Assembly: GCF_900101265.1 (NCBI RefSeq)
Contig: NZ_FMZS01000017.1
Span: forward strand, 1-64,000
Reading direction: 5' to 3'
Source: Massilia sp. PDC64
GTDB taxonomy: Bacteria; Pseudomonadota; Gammaproteobacteria; Burkholderiales; Burkholderiaceae_D
Length of the DNA: 64,000 bases
The notes under the pieces are model-generated. The model was given only the letters and a program-made list of their open reading frames with translations. It had not been told where the DNA came from and searched no databases. How positions within the stretch are numbered: position 1 is the first letter of the stretch; every line of letters begins with the position of its first letter. This document shows positions 20,344-29,446 of this stretch, one piece after another. A program made the translations under genes and the position numbers.

Positions 20344-20414
20344 CTGATCGCCTAGTTTATTGCACGCCGAGGAGAAAATACAATGTGACCTATCCACCAC
20401 ACATAAGGTCACCC

Positions 20415-21050
20415 ATGGACTTACTGAACAAACTGCAATGGCGCTACGCCACCAAGGCAATGGATCCGACCCGTCTCGTCGCCCAGGACAAGATCGACCG
20501 CATCATCGAAGCCGCCCGCCTGGCGCCGACGTCGTCCGGCCTGCAGCCGTACGAGATCCTGGTCATCAAGAATCCGGCACTGCGCGCGCAGATCCGTGAA
20601 GTGGCGTGGAACCAGGCACAGGTCACGGATGCGTCGCACCTGCTGGTGTTCGCCGCGTGGGACGACTACACGCCGGAACGCATCAACCACATGTTCGACC
20701 TGACGAATGAAGTGCGCGGCTTCCGCAACGAAGGCTGGGAAGCGTACCGCCAGCAGCTGCTGTCGACCTATCCGGGCCGCGGCGCGCAAGTGAACTTCGA
20801 GCATGCCGCACGCCAGGCCTATATCGGCTTCGGCGCGGCCGTCATCGCGGCCGCGTTCGAGGAAGTCGACGCGACGCCGATGGAAGGCTTCGACCCGGCC
20901 GCCGTCGACGCCATCCTGAACCTGCGCGAGCAACACCTGCGCAGCGTCGTCATGCTGCCGCTGGGCTACCGCAAGGCCGAGCAGGACTGGCTGGTCAACC
21001 TGCCGAAGGTGCGTCGCCCGCTCGACCAGTTCGTCACCGAAGTTAACTGA
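20415..21050 (+). CDS. NAD(P)H-dependent nitroreductase family oxidoreductase (NfsB-like)
   Basis: 211 residues from the ATG at 20415, preceded by AAGGTC; a GTG ten codons earlier is less likely. FMN-binding nitroreductase fold: LQWRYATKAMDP, EAARLAPTSSGLQPYEILVI, ASHLLVFAAW, AYIGFGAAVIAAAFEEVDATPMEGFDP and SVVMLPLGYRKAEQDW. The architecture matches E. coli NfsB (217 residues), an oxygen-insensitive nitroreductase/dihydropteridine reductase. Probably controlled by the divergent LysR protein. Confidence 0.9.
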   Translation: MDLLNKLQWRYATKAMDPTRLVAQDKIDRIIEAARLAPTSSGLQPYEILVIKNPALRAQIREVAWNQAQVTDASHLLVFAAWDDYTPERINHMFDLTNEVRGFRNEGWEAYRQQLLSTYPGRGAQVNFEHAARQAYIGFGAAVIAAAFEEVDATPMEGFDPAAVDAILNLREQHLRSVVMLPLGYRKAEQDWLVNLPKVRRPLDQFVTEVN

Positions 21051-21154
21051 TCCCGCGGCGGCAGGTCGTTTGTAACAAAACCACGTTTGCCTTCTCAGCG
21101 GCAGGCGGCACTTGTACCATTGCGTTATCCGATACGCTTAAGAAAGATTTCGCA

Positions 21155-21625
21155 ATGACCTTCAAGACCTTCGCGCTCGCCCTCGCGCTGGCCGCCGCCG
21201 CATCCACCCTGCCCGCCCACGCCGACAGCTTCGCCTCCTCGGCCTCCAGCGCCGGCTCCGCGTCGTCGGGCAGCATCTCCGATTCGATCGGCGGTTCCAG
21301 CAACAGCTCGAGCGGCGACAACCGCCGCGCGGAGACGGGCCCGTACCGCGTGATCGACGTCGCCATGGCCCCAGCCAAGGCGGGCAAGGAAGCAAAAAGG
21401 CGCATCACGCTGCGCGCCGTCGCGGGCGATGCCGCCACCCAGTTCTGGGTCGACGTGCCCGACCGCGCCCTGGCCGACCGCCGCGTCGGCAAAGGCGAAG
21501 TCGTGCAGGTGAACGAGCGCGTGTACGGCTACGAATTCGCGTACGGCGACACGAAGAAGCCGTTCTTCCTCGCGCTGGAAGACGACTGGTACCGCGAACT
21601 CGCCTCGCGCAAAGTCACGATCTGA
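21155..21625 (+). CDS. Secreted serine-rich protein of unknown function
   Basis: 156 residues. A signal peptide (1 to about 23, ending PAHAD) is followed by a Ser/Gly-rich stretch (about 24-55) and a conserved-looking C-terminal domain (PYRVIDVAMAPAKAGKEAKRRITLRAVAG, VQVNERVYGYEFAYGDTKKPFFLAL). No named family recognised. Its stop codon overlaps the ATG of the DUF2145 gene (TGATG at 21623-21627), so the two are translated together and presumably act together in the periplasm. Confidence 0.75.
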   Translation: MTFKTFALALALAAAASTLPAHADSFASSASSAGSASSGSISDSIGGSSNSSSGDNRRAETGPYRVIDVAMAPAKAGKEAKRRITLRAVAGDAATQFWVDVPDRALADRRVGKGEVVQVNERVYGYEFAYGDTKKPFFLALEDDWYRELASRKVTI

Positions 21626-22527
21626 TGATGTTCATGCGGCACCTTGCGGCCGCGCTCCTGCTGTCCGCGAGCGCGACCGCATGGGCCGGCATTCCCACGT
21701 TCTGCGACCGCGCCGAGAAGATCACGGCCGCGGACCAGGACCGCGTGCTGCGCTTCGCCGCCGCCGTCAAGGATGAACTCACGCGCTCCGGCAGCAATCT
21801 CGCTCTCGTGGCGCGCGCGGGCCTGGACCTCTCCCGCTTCGGCCTGCTGTACTCGCACGCGGGCATCGCCCTGAAAAACAATCCAGGCGGTCCGTGGGCC
21901 GTGCGTCAGCTGTACTATGCGTGCGACGAATCGCGTCCGCGTCTGTTCGACCAGGGCATGGCCGGCTTCGTGCTCGGCGCCGACGCGCCCACGCACGGCC
22001 ACGTCGCCCTGCTGTTCCCGCCCGAGCCCGACAGCGCCCTGCTCGAGAAGACGGCGCTCGACAATCCGCTCGCCCTCGCCCTGCTGGGCACCCGCTACAG
22101 CGCGAACGCCTACGCCTTCGGCACGCGCTACCAGAACTGCAACCAGTGGGTGGCGGAACTGCTCGCGTTCGCATGGGGCGGTCTCGATCCGGCCGATCCC
22201 GCGCGCGAGCGCGCGCAGGCATGGCTGCGCGCGCAAGGCTATGCGGCCACGCCCGTCCGCATCCCGTCGCACTGGCTGATGTTCGCCGGGCAGTTCGTGC
22301 CCCTCGTGCACGTGGGCGACCATCCGCTCGACGACATCCACGCGCTCGCGTTGCACATCAGCGTGCCGACGGCGATCGAGGATTTCGTACGCAAGGAAGT
22401 GCCACGGACGCGCCGCGTGGAACTGTGCCACGACGAGCGCCACATCGTCGTGCACCGCGGCTGGGAACCGCTGGGGCCGGGGTGCGAACCGCTGCCGGGC
22501 GACGACGTGATCGCCCTCGCACCCTGA
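21625..22527 (+). CDS. DUF2145 family secreted protein
   Basis: 300 residues. Three in-frame ATGs are clustered at the start (21625, 21628, 21634); the first overlaps the previous stop. A signal peptide runs to about residue 22 (ATAWAG), with mature chain beginning IPTFCDRAEKITAADQDRVLRFAAAV. Motifs SHAGIALKNNPGGPWAVRQLYYAC and YQNCNQWVAELLAFAWG place a Cys and a His where NlpC/P60-like papain-fold enzymes have theirs, suggesting a hydrolase; that is inference. The family is recognised as DUF2145, without assigned role. Confidence 0.82.
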   Translation: MMFMRHLAAALLLSASATAWAGIPTFCDRAEKITAADQDRVLRFAAAVKDELTRSGSNLALVARAGLDLSRFGLLYSHAGIALKNNPGGPWAVRQLYYACDESRPRLFDQGMAGFVLGADAPTHGHVALLFPPEPDSALLEKTALDNPLALALLGTRYSANAYAFGTRYQNCNQWVAELLAFAWGGLDPADPARERAQAWLRAQGYAATPVRIPSHWLMFAGQFVPLVHVGDHPLDDIHALALHISVPTAIEDFVRKEVPRTRRVELCHDERHIVVHRGWEPLGPGCEPLPGDDVIALAP

Positions 22528-22577
22528 TGTCGAGGGCCGTGTAAGATGGCGTCTCGCCAACTTACCTCGACCGCCCC

Positions 22578-22889
22578 ATGTCCAGCCAACTGCTCCGCCA
22601 CGTCGTCCTGTTCTCGTTCAAGGACGACGCTTCGTACGACGACGTCGACGCCATCGTGACCGGCTTCGCCGCCCTGCCCTCGGCCATCCCCGGCATCACC
22701 GCCTATGAATGGGGCACGAACGTGAGCCCGGAAGGCCTGAACGACGGCTTCACGCACTGCTTTACCCTGACGTTCGCCCAAGCCGAAGACCGCGACGCCT
22801 ATCTCGTGCATCCGGCGCACCAGCAATTCGTCGAGAAACTCAAGCCGAGTCTCGCCAAATCGCTGGTGCTGGATTATTGGGCTAAATAA
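22578..22889 (+). CDS. Dabb family (stress-responsive alpha-beta barrel) protein
   Basis: 103 residues of the Dabb domain: LLRHVVLFSFKDDASYDDVDAIVTGF, YEWGTNVSPEGLNDGFTHCFTLTF, DRDAYLVHPAHQQFVEKLKPSLAKSLVLDYW. These dimeric ferredoxin-like proteins occur alone or fused to enzymes; most bacterial single-domain members have no known function. Four bases separate its stop from the convergent GH3 gene. Confidence 0.9.
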   Translation: MSSQLLRHVVLFSFKDDASYDDVDAIVTGFAALPSAIPGITAYEWGTNVSPEGLNDGFTHCFTLTFAQAEDRDAYLVHPAHQQFVEKLKPSLAKSLVLDYWAK

Positions 22890-22893
22890 CGCC

Positions 22894-25137
22894 TTACTCC
22901 TTGTGGACCGCGCTCCACGTCATGTCCGGCAGCGTCACGTCCACCGAGACCGGCAGGTCGTCCGCCGCCTGCCCGAACAGCACGCGGTACGTGCCCGCGC
23001 GGACGCGCCAGCTGTTGTCCGCGACCTCGTAAGTGGCCAGCAGGCGCGGATCGACGGCCTGCGCGAACGTATTGGCGCCGCCCGCCTGCAGGTCGAATTT
23101 CTGGAACGCGACGAGGCGCTTCGGCGCTTCCCAGCCCGACGCCTTCACGTCCGCGGGCGCCACGTACACCTGCACGACGCCCTTGCCCGCCAGCTTGCCC
23201 GTGTTGCGCAGCGCGGCGCCGACCGTCAGCGCGCCGTTCGCGACGATGGCCTTCGGTTCGGCGACGGCAAAACTCGTGTAACTGAGGCCGTGGCCGAACG
23301 CGAATAACGGTTTATATCCTTTCGCGTCGTACCACTTGTAGCCGATCGCGGCGCCTTCGTCGTACGTGATGTGGACGGGGATGCCGTCCGGCTTGCCGAA
23401 GCCCGGGATCTCGGCATGCGCCAGCTGCGCGTTCGACGCGGGGAAGCTGATCGGCAGGTGCCCCGACGGATTCACTTTACCCGTCAGGATGCGCGCGATC
23501 GCCTGGCCGCCGCGGATGCCCGGATAAAACGCTTCCAGCACGGCCGGCACCTGCGGCAGCCACGGCATCAGGATCGCGCCGCCCGATTCCACGACGACGA
23601 CGGTCTTCGGGTTGGCGCGCGCGACCGCGGCGACGAGCGCATCCTGGTTGCCGTCCAGTTCCAGCCTGCCGTCGAAGCCTTCTCCCATCCACTGCGTCAC
23701 GAACACGACCGCGACTTCGGACTGCTTCGCCAGCGCGACGGCCGCGTCGATGTCGGTGCCGCTCGCGTACGCGACCTTTGCCTGGGGTTGTCTACCTTGC
23801 AGTTCGGACTTGATCGCCGCGAGCGGCGACGACGGCATGTAGATGACGGGGCCGGGCCACTTCGTGGGTTCGAGATTCGGCACCGCATTGCCGCCGACCG
23901 GCGTCACGCCGGACGAACCTCCGCCCGCCAGCACGCCCTTGTCCGCATGGCCGCCGATGACGGCCACCGACTTCACGTTCGCCAGCGGCAGCAGGTTACC
24001 CTCGTTCTTCAGCAGCACCAGGGATTCCTCGGCGGCGCGCTGCGCGACGGCCGCGTGCGCTGCGAAATCGATCTTGCCGACCTTAGCCGGATCGTCGAAC
24101 ACGCCCGTCTGGAACAGCGGCCACAGGATGCGCTGTGCCATGTCGTCGAGGCGGCGCATCGACACGTCGCCCTTGTTCATCGCCTCCTTGAAATTCTTCG
24201 CCGAGTAGAACGGACCGTGGTGGTTGCAGCACGGGTAGCCGGTGAACTGGTCGAGGCCATGATTGGCGGCGTCCGCCGTCGAGTGGACGGCGCCCCAGTC
24301 GGCCATCACATAGCCCTTGAACTTCCAGTCCTGCTTCAGGGTCTTGTTCAGCAGGTATTCGTTCTCGCACGCCCAGCGGCCGTTCACGAGGTTGTACGAG
24401 CACATGACGGAGCCCGGCTTCGACAGGTCGTTGACGATCTCGAATGCGAGCAGGTCCGACTGGCGCATCGCTTCCGGCGAGATCGTGACGTCGACCGTCG
24501 TGCGCTGGCTTTCGTGGTCGTTGACGGCGAAGTGCTTCATCGTCGACACCATGTGGCGCGCCTGGATGCCGTTGATCAGGCCCGCGGCCATGCGGCCGGC
24601 CAGCAGCGGATCCTCGCCCACGTATTCGAAGTTGCGACCGTTGCGCGGCTCGCGCGCCAGGTTGGCGCCACCGGCCAGGAACGTGTTGAAGCCGGAGGCG
24701 CGCGCCTCGTCCGCGATCATGCGGCCGCCCGCCTCGGACACGGCTGGATCGAAGCTCGCGGCCGTCGCCAGCGAGGACGGCAGCGCCGTGCGCTCCATGC
24801 CGCCCACGCGCACGCCGATCGACGCGTCGGTCTGCCATTGCGGCGGGATGCCCAGGCGCGGGATGCCGGGCACGTAGCCGGCGGAGCCCTCGATGTGGTG
24901 TGCCGCGACGTCGGCCTTGACCGCCGGCGGCACGATGTCGTCCGGCTGCTTTGCCAGGTCTTTCTTGTCCGTATAGCTGACGATCAGCAGCAGCTTTTCG
25001 TCCAGCGTCATGGCGGCGACGGCGGCGCGGGCGCGCTCGTCGGCCGACTTCGATTTGTCGAGCCACGCGCGGTCCTGCGCGTGCGCGCCCATCGCCGCGC
25101 AGGCGAGAAGGACAGCAACGGTCGTCTGTTTCATCAT
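22894..25137 (-). CDS. Secreted glycoside hydrolase family 3 beta-glycosidase
   Basis: 747 residues with a signal peptide (1 to about 20, ending GAHAQ). The GH3 N-domain contains PRLGIPPQWQTDASIGVR, TMKHFAVNDHESQRTTVDV (substrate-binding KHF) and GYVMADWGAVHST, whose D280 is the predicted nucleophile. The C-domain and a fibronectin-III-like end (YTSFAVAEPKAIVANGALTV) follow. Layout matches beta-glucosidases/xylosidases that trim oligosaccharides from the non-reducing end; exact sugar unknown. It lies 13 bases after the GH8 gene, with no terminator between, so the two form an operon. Confidence 0.92.
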   Translation of the reverse strand: MMKQTTVAVLLACAAMGAHAQDRAWLDKSKSADERARAAVAAMTLDEKLLLIVSYTDKKDLAKQPDDIVPPAVKADVAAHHIEGSAGYVPGIPRLGIPPQWQTDASIGVRVGGMERTALPSSLATAASFDPAVSEAGGRMIADEARASGFNTFLAGGANLAREPRNGRNFEYVGEDPLLAGRMAAGLINGIQARHMVSTMKHFAVNDHESQRTTVDVTISPEAMRQSDLLAFEIVNDLSKPGSVMCSYNLVNGRWACENEYLLNKTLKQDWKFKGYVMADWGAVHSTADAANHGLDQFTGYPCCNHHGPFYSAKNFKEAMNKGDVSMRRLDDMAQRILWPLFQTGVFDDPAKVGKIDFAAHAAVAQRAAEESLVLLKNEGNLLPLANVKSVAVIGGHADKGVLAGGGSSGVTPVGGNAVPNLEPTKWPGPVIYMPSSPLAAIKSELQGRQPQAKVAYASGTDIDAAVALAKQSEVAVVFVTQWMGEGFDGRLELDGNQDALVAAVARANPKTVVVVESGGAILMPWLPQVPAVLEAFYPGIRGGQAIARILTGKVNPSGHLPISFPASNAQLAHAEIPGFGKPDGIPVHITYDEGAAIGYKWYDAKGYKPLFAFGHGLSYTSFAVAEPKAIVANGALTVGAALRNTGKLAGKGVVQVYVAPADVKASGWEAPKRLVAFQKFDLQAGGANTFAQAVDPRLLATYEVADNSWRVRAGTYRVLFGQAADDLPVSVDVTLPDMTWSAVHKE

Positions 25138-25150
25138 CTTTGTCTCCTTG

Positions 25151-26599
25151 TTATTTTTTGGTTGTATCGATCACGCGGAATTCACCGCCGAGGTGCATCA
25201 TGCTCATCAGGTACAGCATGCCATCGAAGTAGCGCTGTTCGCCGCTGGGCACCGGCGTGTCCCACAGCGCGCGCAGGAAGTCGTCGGACACCTGCCCCGG
25301 CGTGGCCGCCAGGCTGCCGACGGCGGCCGCCGCCAGCATGCCGGTCGAGTGGCGGTCGGACAGCGGCTTGCCGTCCAAGGTATAGCGGTCGGCGAAGCGA
25401 TCGATCCCCTGGCCGGCCAGGAAGCGCTGGACGCGGTCGCTCAAGGCCTGCTGGCGCGGGTCCTTGTTCCACCAGCTGCGGTCGACGGACCAGTTGCTGA
25501 TCGTGCGCCAGCTGTCATAGCCGAACGAACCCGGGCTGCCGTCCCAGTTCTTCAGCGGCGTGCCGTCGAAATCGGCGCGGTCGGGGCCGAGACCCGTCGC
25601 GGGGTCGGCCGTCTGCACGAAGAAGTCGCGGCTGACGCTAGCTGCACGGGCCCAGAACGCGCGGTCTTCGCGCGGGCCCCAGCGCGCCCACAGTTCATAG
25701 AACGCGGGCAGGTGGTAGGACGGATCGGTGCCGGGGATGAACGTCTCGGGCACGAAGCGGACCATCGCGTGGGCTTCATCGACCATCGGCCCGACGGTGA
25801 CCGGGCGCGGTTCGCGGTGCGGACGCTGCGGCGGCCACGGCTTGCCCGCTTTCTGCGCCTGCTCCTGTTCATGGCGGTTGTTGGGGCTGGGCCAGGGCGC
25901 GTCCGGCTCGACGAACGGCTTGTCGCCGGGATGGATGCGGAACGGCGGCGTGGCCGTCACGACCGGGTGGTGCCGCATGCCGCGCAGGATGGTATCCGCT
26001 TCCTTCTGGTAGTCGTAGATCCCCTTCCCGTTGCCCCAGCGCCGCGCCGCGAAGTACAGCGCCATCGCATAGTATTCCTCGCCGTCCGGCGCGGCCCCGG
26101 TGGCGCGGGGCGTGCCGTCCGTGCCCATCGACCACGCGAAATAGCCGCGCGACGGGTTGGCGGGATCGGTCGTCAGCATGTAGGTCTTCGACCAGTTCCA
26201 CAGCGCGTCGAACTCGCGCTTCTTGCCGAGCTGGACGGCGATCATCATGCCGTAGCTCATGCCTTCCGTGCGGGCGTCGTTGTTGGCCCAGTCCGTGATG
26301 TACGCGAGCGTGCCGTTGGCGTTGGCACCCGTCTCGAAGTAGACGCGCTCTTCCTGGCCGTCGCCATGGAACAGTTTTTGGAACGCCTGCTCGATCTTCG
26401 CATGCGTCTCTTGCGGACTCCGGCCCAGGCGTTCGGCGAACAGGTTGCGGTAGCGCTGCGTGCGATAGGCGCCGCTGCCGTCGTCGGTGGCGGCCGTGGT
26501 GGCGGCAGCCGGTGTGGGTGCGGATTGCGCGTGGGCGGCACCGGCCCAGGCGAGGATGATAGCGGTAACACCGCAAAGTAAAGTTGGTGCCCTCGACAT
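25151..26599 (-). CDS. Secreted glycoside hydrolase family 8 enzyme (xylo-oligosaccharide- or beta-glucan-type)
   Basis: 482 residues, signal peptide 1 to about 24 (GAAHAQ). The GH8 catalytic acid is E112 in DARTEGMSYGMMIAV. RGYFAWSMGTDGTPRATGAAPDGEEYYAMALYFAARRW and FGYDSWRTISNWSVD are further conserved blocks. The subgroup resembles reducing-end xylose-releasing exo-oligoxylanases more than the BcsZ endoglucanases of cellulose synthase operons, and no bcs genes are near. Paired with the GH3 enzyme, it suggests breakdown of plant-derived beta-linked oligosaccharides. Confidence 0.88.
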   Translation of the reverse strand: MSRAPTLLCGVTAIILAWAGAAHAQSAPTPAAATTAATDDGSGAYRTQRYRNLFAERLGRSPQETHAKIEQAFQKLFHGDGQEERVYFETGANANGTLAYITDWANNDARTEGMSYGMMIAVQLGKKREFDALWNWSKTYMLTTDPANPSRGYFAWSMGTDGTPRATGAAPDGEEYYAMALYFAARRWGNGKGIYDYQKEADTILRGMRHHPVVTATPPFRIHPGDKPFVEPDAPWPSPNNRHEQEQAQKAGKPWPPQRPHREPRPVTVGPMVDEAHAMVRFVPETFIPGTDPSYHLPAFYELWARWGPREDRAFWARAASVSRDFFVQTADPATGLGPDRADFDGTPLKNWDGSPGSFGYDSWRTISNWSVDRSWWNKDPRQQALSDRVQRFLAGQGIDRFADRYTLDGKPLSDRHSTGMLAAAAVGSLAATPGQVSDDFLRALWDTPVPSGEQRYFDGMLYLMSMMHLGGEFRVIDTTKK

Positions 26600-26737
26600 T
26601 GTTTTTCTCTGGTTTTATAGGGGTTGTATGTCTCCTTGCCGCCACGTTCGTGGGGCGTGGTCAGTGTACTACGCGCATGACTGTTAGCAATGTTAATAGC
26701 CTGTCATTACGGCGGCATCCAACACTTCGTATGGGCG

Positions 26738-26768
26738 AAAAAAAACCGCCCCGGCAATGCCGGGGCGG
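26738..26768 (-). terminator. Rho-independent terminator of erpA
   Basis: Read on the minus strand: ten-base stem CCGCCCCGGC / GCCGGGGCGG around a three-base loop (26746-26768), then a run of T (A at 26738-26745). It lies about 25 bases after the erpA stop. Confidence 0.92.
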
Positions 26769-26793
26769 CTTTCGATGTCGAGGCTGGTATCGT

Positions 26794-27165
26794 TTACATC
26801 GAGAACGACGAACCGCAACCGCAGGTCGAGGTGGCGTTCGGGTTCTTGATGACGAACTGGGCGCCTTCGAGGTCGTCCTTGTAGTCGATCTCGGCGCCGA
26901 CCAGGTACTGGTAGCTCATCGAGTCGATCAGCAGGGTGACGCCATTCTTTTCCATCGTCGTGTCGTCTTCGTTCACGATTTCGTCGAACGTGAAACCGTA
27001 CTGGAAGCCCGAGCAACCGCCGCCCTGCACGAAGACGCGCAGTTTCAGGTCGGGATTGCCTTCTTCTTCGATCAGTTGAGCAACCTTCTGGGCAGCGCTG
27101 TCGGTGAAATTGATGGGCGAGGGGATCGTGTCTTGTGCGTTTTGCACTTCGGCGACTGCATTCAT
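26794..27165 (-). CDS. erpA: Iron-sulphur cluster insertion protein ErpA
   Basis: 123 residues, A-type carrier. The three conserved cysteines are in [16 protein letters not shown] and the C-terminal [11 protein letters not shown]. The N-terminal [31 protein letters not shown] is typical of ErpA. It delivers [2Fe-2S]/[4Fe-4S] clusters to apo-enzymes, including those of isoprenoid synthesis. Single gene with its own strong terminator. Confidence 0.96.
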   Translation of the reverse strand: MNAVAEVQNAQDTIPSPINFTDSAAQKVAQLIEEEGNPDLKLRVFVQGGGCSGFQYGFTFDEIVNEDDTTMEKNGVTLLIDSMSYQYLVGAEIDYKDDLEGAQFVIKNPNATSTCGCGSSFSM

Positions 27166-27219
27166 GGATAAACTCCTGATTGGATTCGGATTTCGTCCAT
27201 TATAGACCGTTGGCGCCAG

Positions 27220-27633
27220 TCATGCTGAAGCCCCTTCGGCCGCCACGCCGAGGTGGAAGACGGGCTCGGCAGCCGCCACCGGCTCGGCCTGGTGGGTCAG
27301 CTTGCCGGTGACGAGGGCGCCGCCGTGCATTTCCAGCAGGCGGTAATGGACATCCCCATGTATGCGGCCTTTCGGCTGCAATTCAAGGAGATCGGACGAA
27401 TACACCGTCCCCGCGATATACCCGTTGACGACCAGGTTGGCACAGCGCACCTCGCCTTCGATGCGCGCGTGTTCGGACACGATCAGCACGCTGTCGTTGC
27501 CGTCCGCGGCGACCACGTTGCCGTGCACCTCGCCGTCGATGCGCAGCCCGCCGGTGAACACGAGATCCCCTTCGATGCGTGCGGAAATGCCGATCAGGCT
27601 ATCGATTTCGCTTTTTGCGTTACGACCGAACAT
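27220..27633 (-). CDS. Bactofilin (polymer-forming cytoskeletal protein)
   Basis: 137 residues from the ATG at 27633, preceded by AGGGGA; a longer upstream frame is not family-like. The core (about 12-115) is a right-handed beta-helix: IDSLIGISARIEGDLVFTGGLRIDGEVHGNV, HARIEGEVRCANLVVNGYIAGTVYSSDLLELQPKGRIHGDVHY. Flexible, Ala-rich C-terminus. Bactofilins self-assemble into filaments and help place wall enzymes, stalks or motility parts. In betaproteobacteria it commonly sits near argC and erpA, as here. Confidence 0.94.
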   Translation of the reverse strand: MFGRNAKSEIDSLIGISARIEGDLVFTGGLRIDGEVHGNVVAADGNDSVLIVSEHARIEGEVRCANLVVNGYIAGTVYSSDLLELQPKGRIHGDVHYRLLEMHGGALVTGKLTHQAEPVAAAEPVFHLGVAAEGASA

Positions 27634-27762
27634 GATTGTCCCCTGTGCTTGGCGTTGGCTCTGTCCAAAAGCCAATGTACCGTTGCCAACACAGGTCGCC
27701 TTGATCTGCGTCTTGTGACCAAGCCTTGCGGGGACGCGGCCCTCGCGGGCCGCCGGGATTGC

Positions 27763-28800
27763 TTACGGCAGCAGCGCGATCTGCTTCAGCCCGGTACTTT
27801 CCGGCAGGCCGAACATGAGGTTCATGCACTGCACCGCCTGGCCGGACGCGCCCTTCACGAGGTTGTCCTGCACGACGAGGATGACGACCGTGTTGCCGTT
27901 GTCCGGACGGTGCAGCGCGATGCGCAGCATGTTCGAGCCGCGCGTCGAGCGGGTTTCCGGATGCGAGCCGAACGGCATGACGTCGACGAATTCCGCATCC
28001 TTGTACTGCTCTTCGAACAGGGCCTGCAGGGCTTCGTTCGTGATGTCCTGCGTGAGACGCGCGTACAAGGTCGAATGCATGCCGCGGATCATCGGCACGA
28101 GGTGCGGCGTGAAGATCAGGCCGACCTTCTGGTCCGTGTAGCGCTGCAGCTGGGCCGACGTCTCCGGCGTGTGACGGTGGCCATGCACGCCATAGGCCTT
28201 GAAGTTGTCGCTCGCTTCCGAGAACAGCGTGCCGATCTCGGCCTTGCGACCGGCGCCGGACACGCCCGACTTGGCGTCGGCGATCAGGCTACCGGCATCG
28301 ATGATGCCCGCCTTCAGCAGCGGATAAAAGCCCAGCTGCATCGTGGTCGGGTAGCAGCCCGGGTTGGCGATCAGGCGCGCCTTCCTGATGTCTTCACGGT
28401 TCAGTTCCGGCAGGCCGTACACGGCCTCTTCCAGCAGGTCCGGCGCGCTGTGCGGGATCTTGTACCACTTCTCGAACGTGGCCTGGTCCTTCAGGCGGAA
28501 GTCGGCCGCGAGGTCGATCACTTTCACGCCGGCGGCGATCAGTTCGGGCGCCTGGGCCATGGCGACGCCGTGCGGGGTCGCGAAGAACACGACGTCGCAC
28601 TGCTTCAGGTCCGCCTTGTCCGGGCTCGAGAACGCGATGTCGACGTGGCCGCGCAGCGAGGGAAACATGTCGGCGACGGGCAGGCCGTCTTCCTTGCGCG
28701 AAGTGATGGCGGTCAGCTGCGCCTCGGGGTGGGCAGCAAGCAGGCGCAGCAATTCCACGCCCGTGTAGCCGGTGCCGCCAACGATGCCAACTTTGATCAT
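27763..28800 (-). CDS. argC: N-acetyl-gamma-glutamyl-phosphate reductase
   Basis: 345 residues from the ATG at 28800 with AGGGGAA upstream. NADP-binding [21 protein letters not shown] at the start, catalytic cysteine in [20 protein letters not shown], and [23 protein letters not shown] near the C-terminus. Reduces N-acetylglutamyl phosphate to the semialdehyde, the third step of arginine synthesis. The other arg genes are elsewhere. Confidence 0.97.
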   Translation of the reverse strand: MIKVGIVGGTGYTGVELLRLLAAHPEAQLTAITSRKEDGLPVADMFPSLRGHVDIAFSSPDKADLKQCDVVFFATPHGVAMAQAPELIAAGVKVIDLAADFRLKDQATFEKWYKIPHSAPDLLEEAVYGLPELNREDIRKARLIANPGCYPTTMQLGFYPLLKAGIIDAGSLIADAKSGVSGAGRKAEIGTLFSEASDNFKAYGVHGHRHTPETSAQLQRYTDQKVGLIFTPHLVPMIRGMHSTLYARLTQDITNEALQALFEEQYKDAEFVDVMPFGSHPETRSTRGSNMLRIALHRPDNGNTVVILVVQDNLVKGASGQAVQCMNLMFGLPESTGLKQIALLP

Positions 28801-28893
28801 GTCTGTTTCCCCTTGGTAAATAGGTAAGTTCTTGTACGAACCCACAATTTTAGCAGGGTGCTAAACCATGTGCTGCATTGCCACATGGAATTC

Positions 28894-28966
28894 GGGGTCA
28901 GAGCACTTTTTTAGGCAATTCCCCAGCGTCCATTGCCAAAAACCGGGGTCTGACCCCGGTTTTTGG
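28894..28966. repeat. Extragenic GGGGTCAGA/TCTGACCCC palindromic element
   Basis: A perfect 15+15 inverted repeat (CCAAAAACCGGGGTC-T-GACCCCGGTTTTTGG, 28936-28966) is preceded by a partial copy GGGGTCAGA (28894-28902) and the linker AGCGTCCATTGCC. Such tandem REP/BIME-like units are typical of dispersed palindromes mobilised by RAYT-type transposases; no such gene is in the window. It sits between argC and the rpsI terminator. Confidence 0.6.
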
Positions 28967-28970
28967 AAAC

Positions 28971-29004
28971 AAAAAAGCCGCCGGCTTTGCAGCGGGCGGC
29001 TTTT
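28971..29004 (-). terminator. Rho-independent terminator of rplM-rpsI
   Basis: Minus-strand stem AAAAGCCGCC / GGCGGCTTTT (28973-28982 and 28995-29004), 12-base loop, then T-run (A at 28971-28976). It lies 37 bases after the rpsI stop. Confidence 0.85.
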
Positions 29005-29040
29005 CGTTCCGGCAGCAGCGCATGGGCGCTGCAGATCCGA

Positions 29041-29433
29041 TTAACGCTTCGAGAATTGCTTTGCGCGACGTGCTTTGCGCAGACCAACTTTCTTACGCTC
29101 GACTTCACGGGCGTCACGGGTGACGAAACCGGCACGTGCCAGGTCGCCCTTCAGGCCTGCGTCGTAGTCGATCAGCGCGCGGGTGATACCGTGGCGCACT
29201 GCACCTGCCTGGCCGGACTCGCCGCCGCCATGCACGTTGACCTTGATGTCGAAACGCTCGACGTTGCCGGTCAGTTCCAGCGGTTGACGGATGACCATCA
29301 GGCCGGTTTCGCGCGAGAAGTATTCGGCGGCCGGTTTGCCGTTCACGATGATCTGGCCGGTGCCAGCTTTGATGAACACACGGGCCACTGCACTCTTGCG
29401 ACGGCCGGTGCCGTAGTTGTAGTTACCGATCAT
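29041..29433 (-). CDS. rpsI: 30S ribosomal protein S9 (uS9)
   Basis: 130 residues. [35 protein letters not shown] at the start and the basic C-terminal tail [18 protein letters not shown], which reaches the P-site tRNA. Follows rplM by 13 bases, the universal rplM-rpsI pair. Confidence 0.99.
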   Translation of the reverse strand: MIGNYNYGTGRRKSAVARVFIKAGTGQIIVNGKPAAEYFSRETGLMVIRQPLELTGNVERFDIKVNVHGGGESGQAGAVRHGITRALIDYDAGLKGDLARAGFVTRDAREVERKKVGLRKARRAKQFSKR

Positions 29434-29446
29434 GTCAGTTCCTTAC

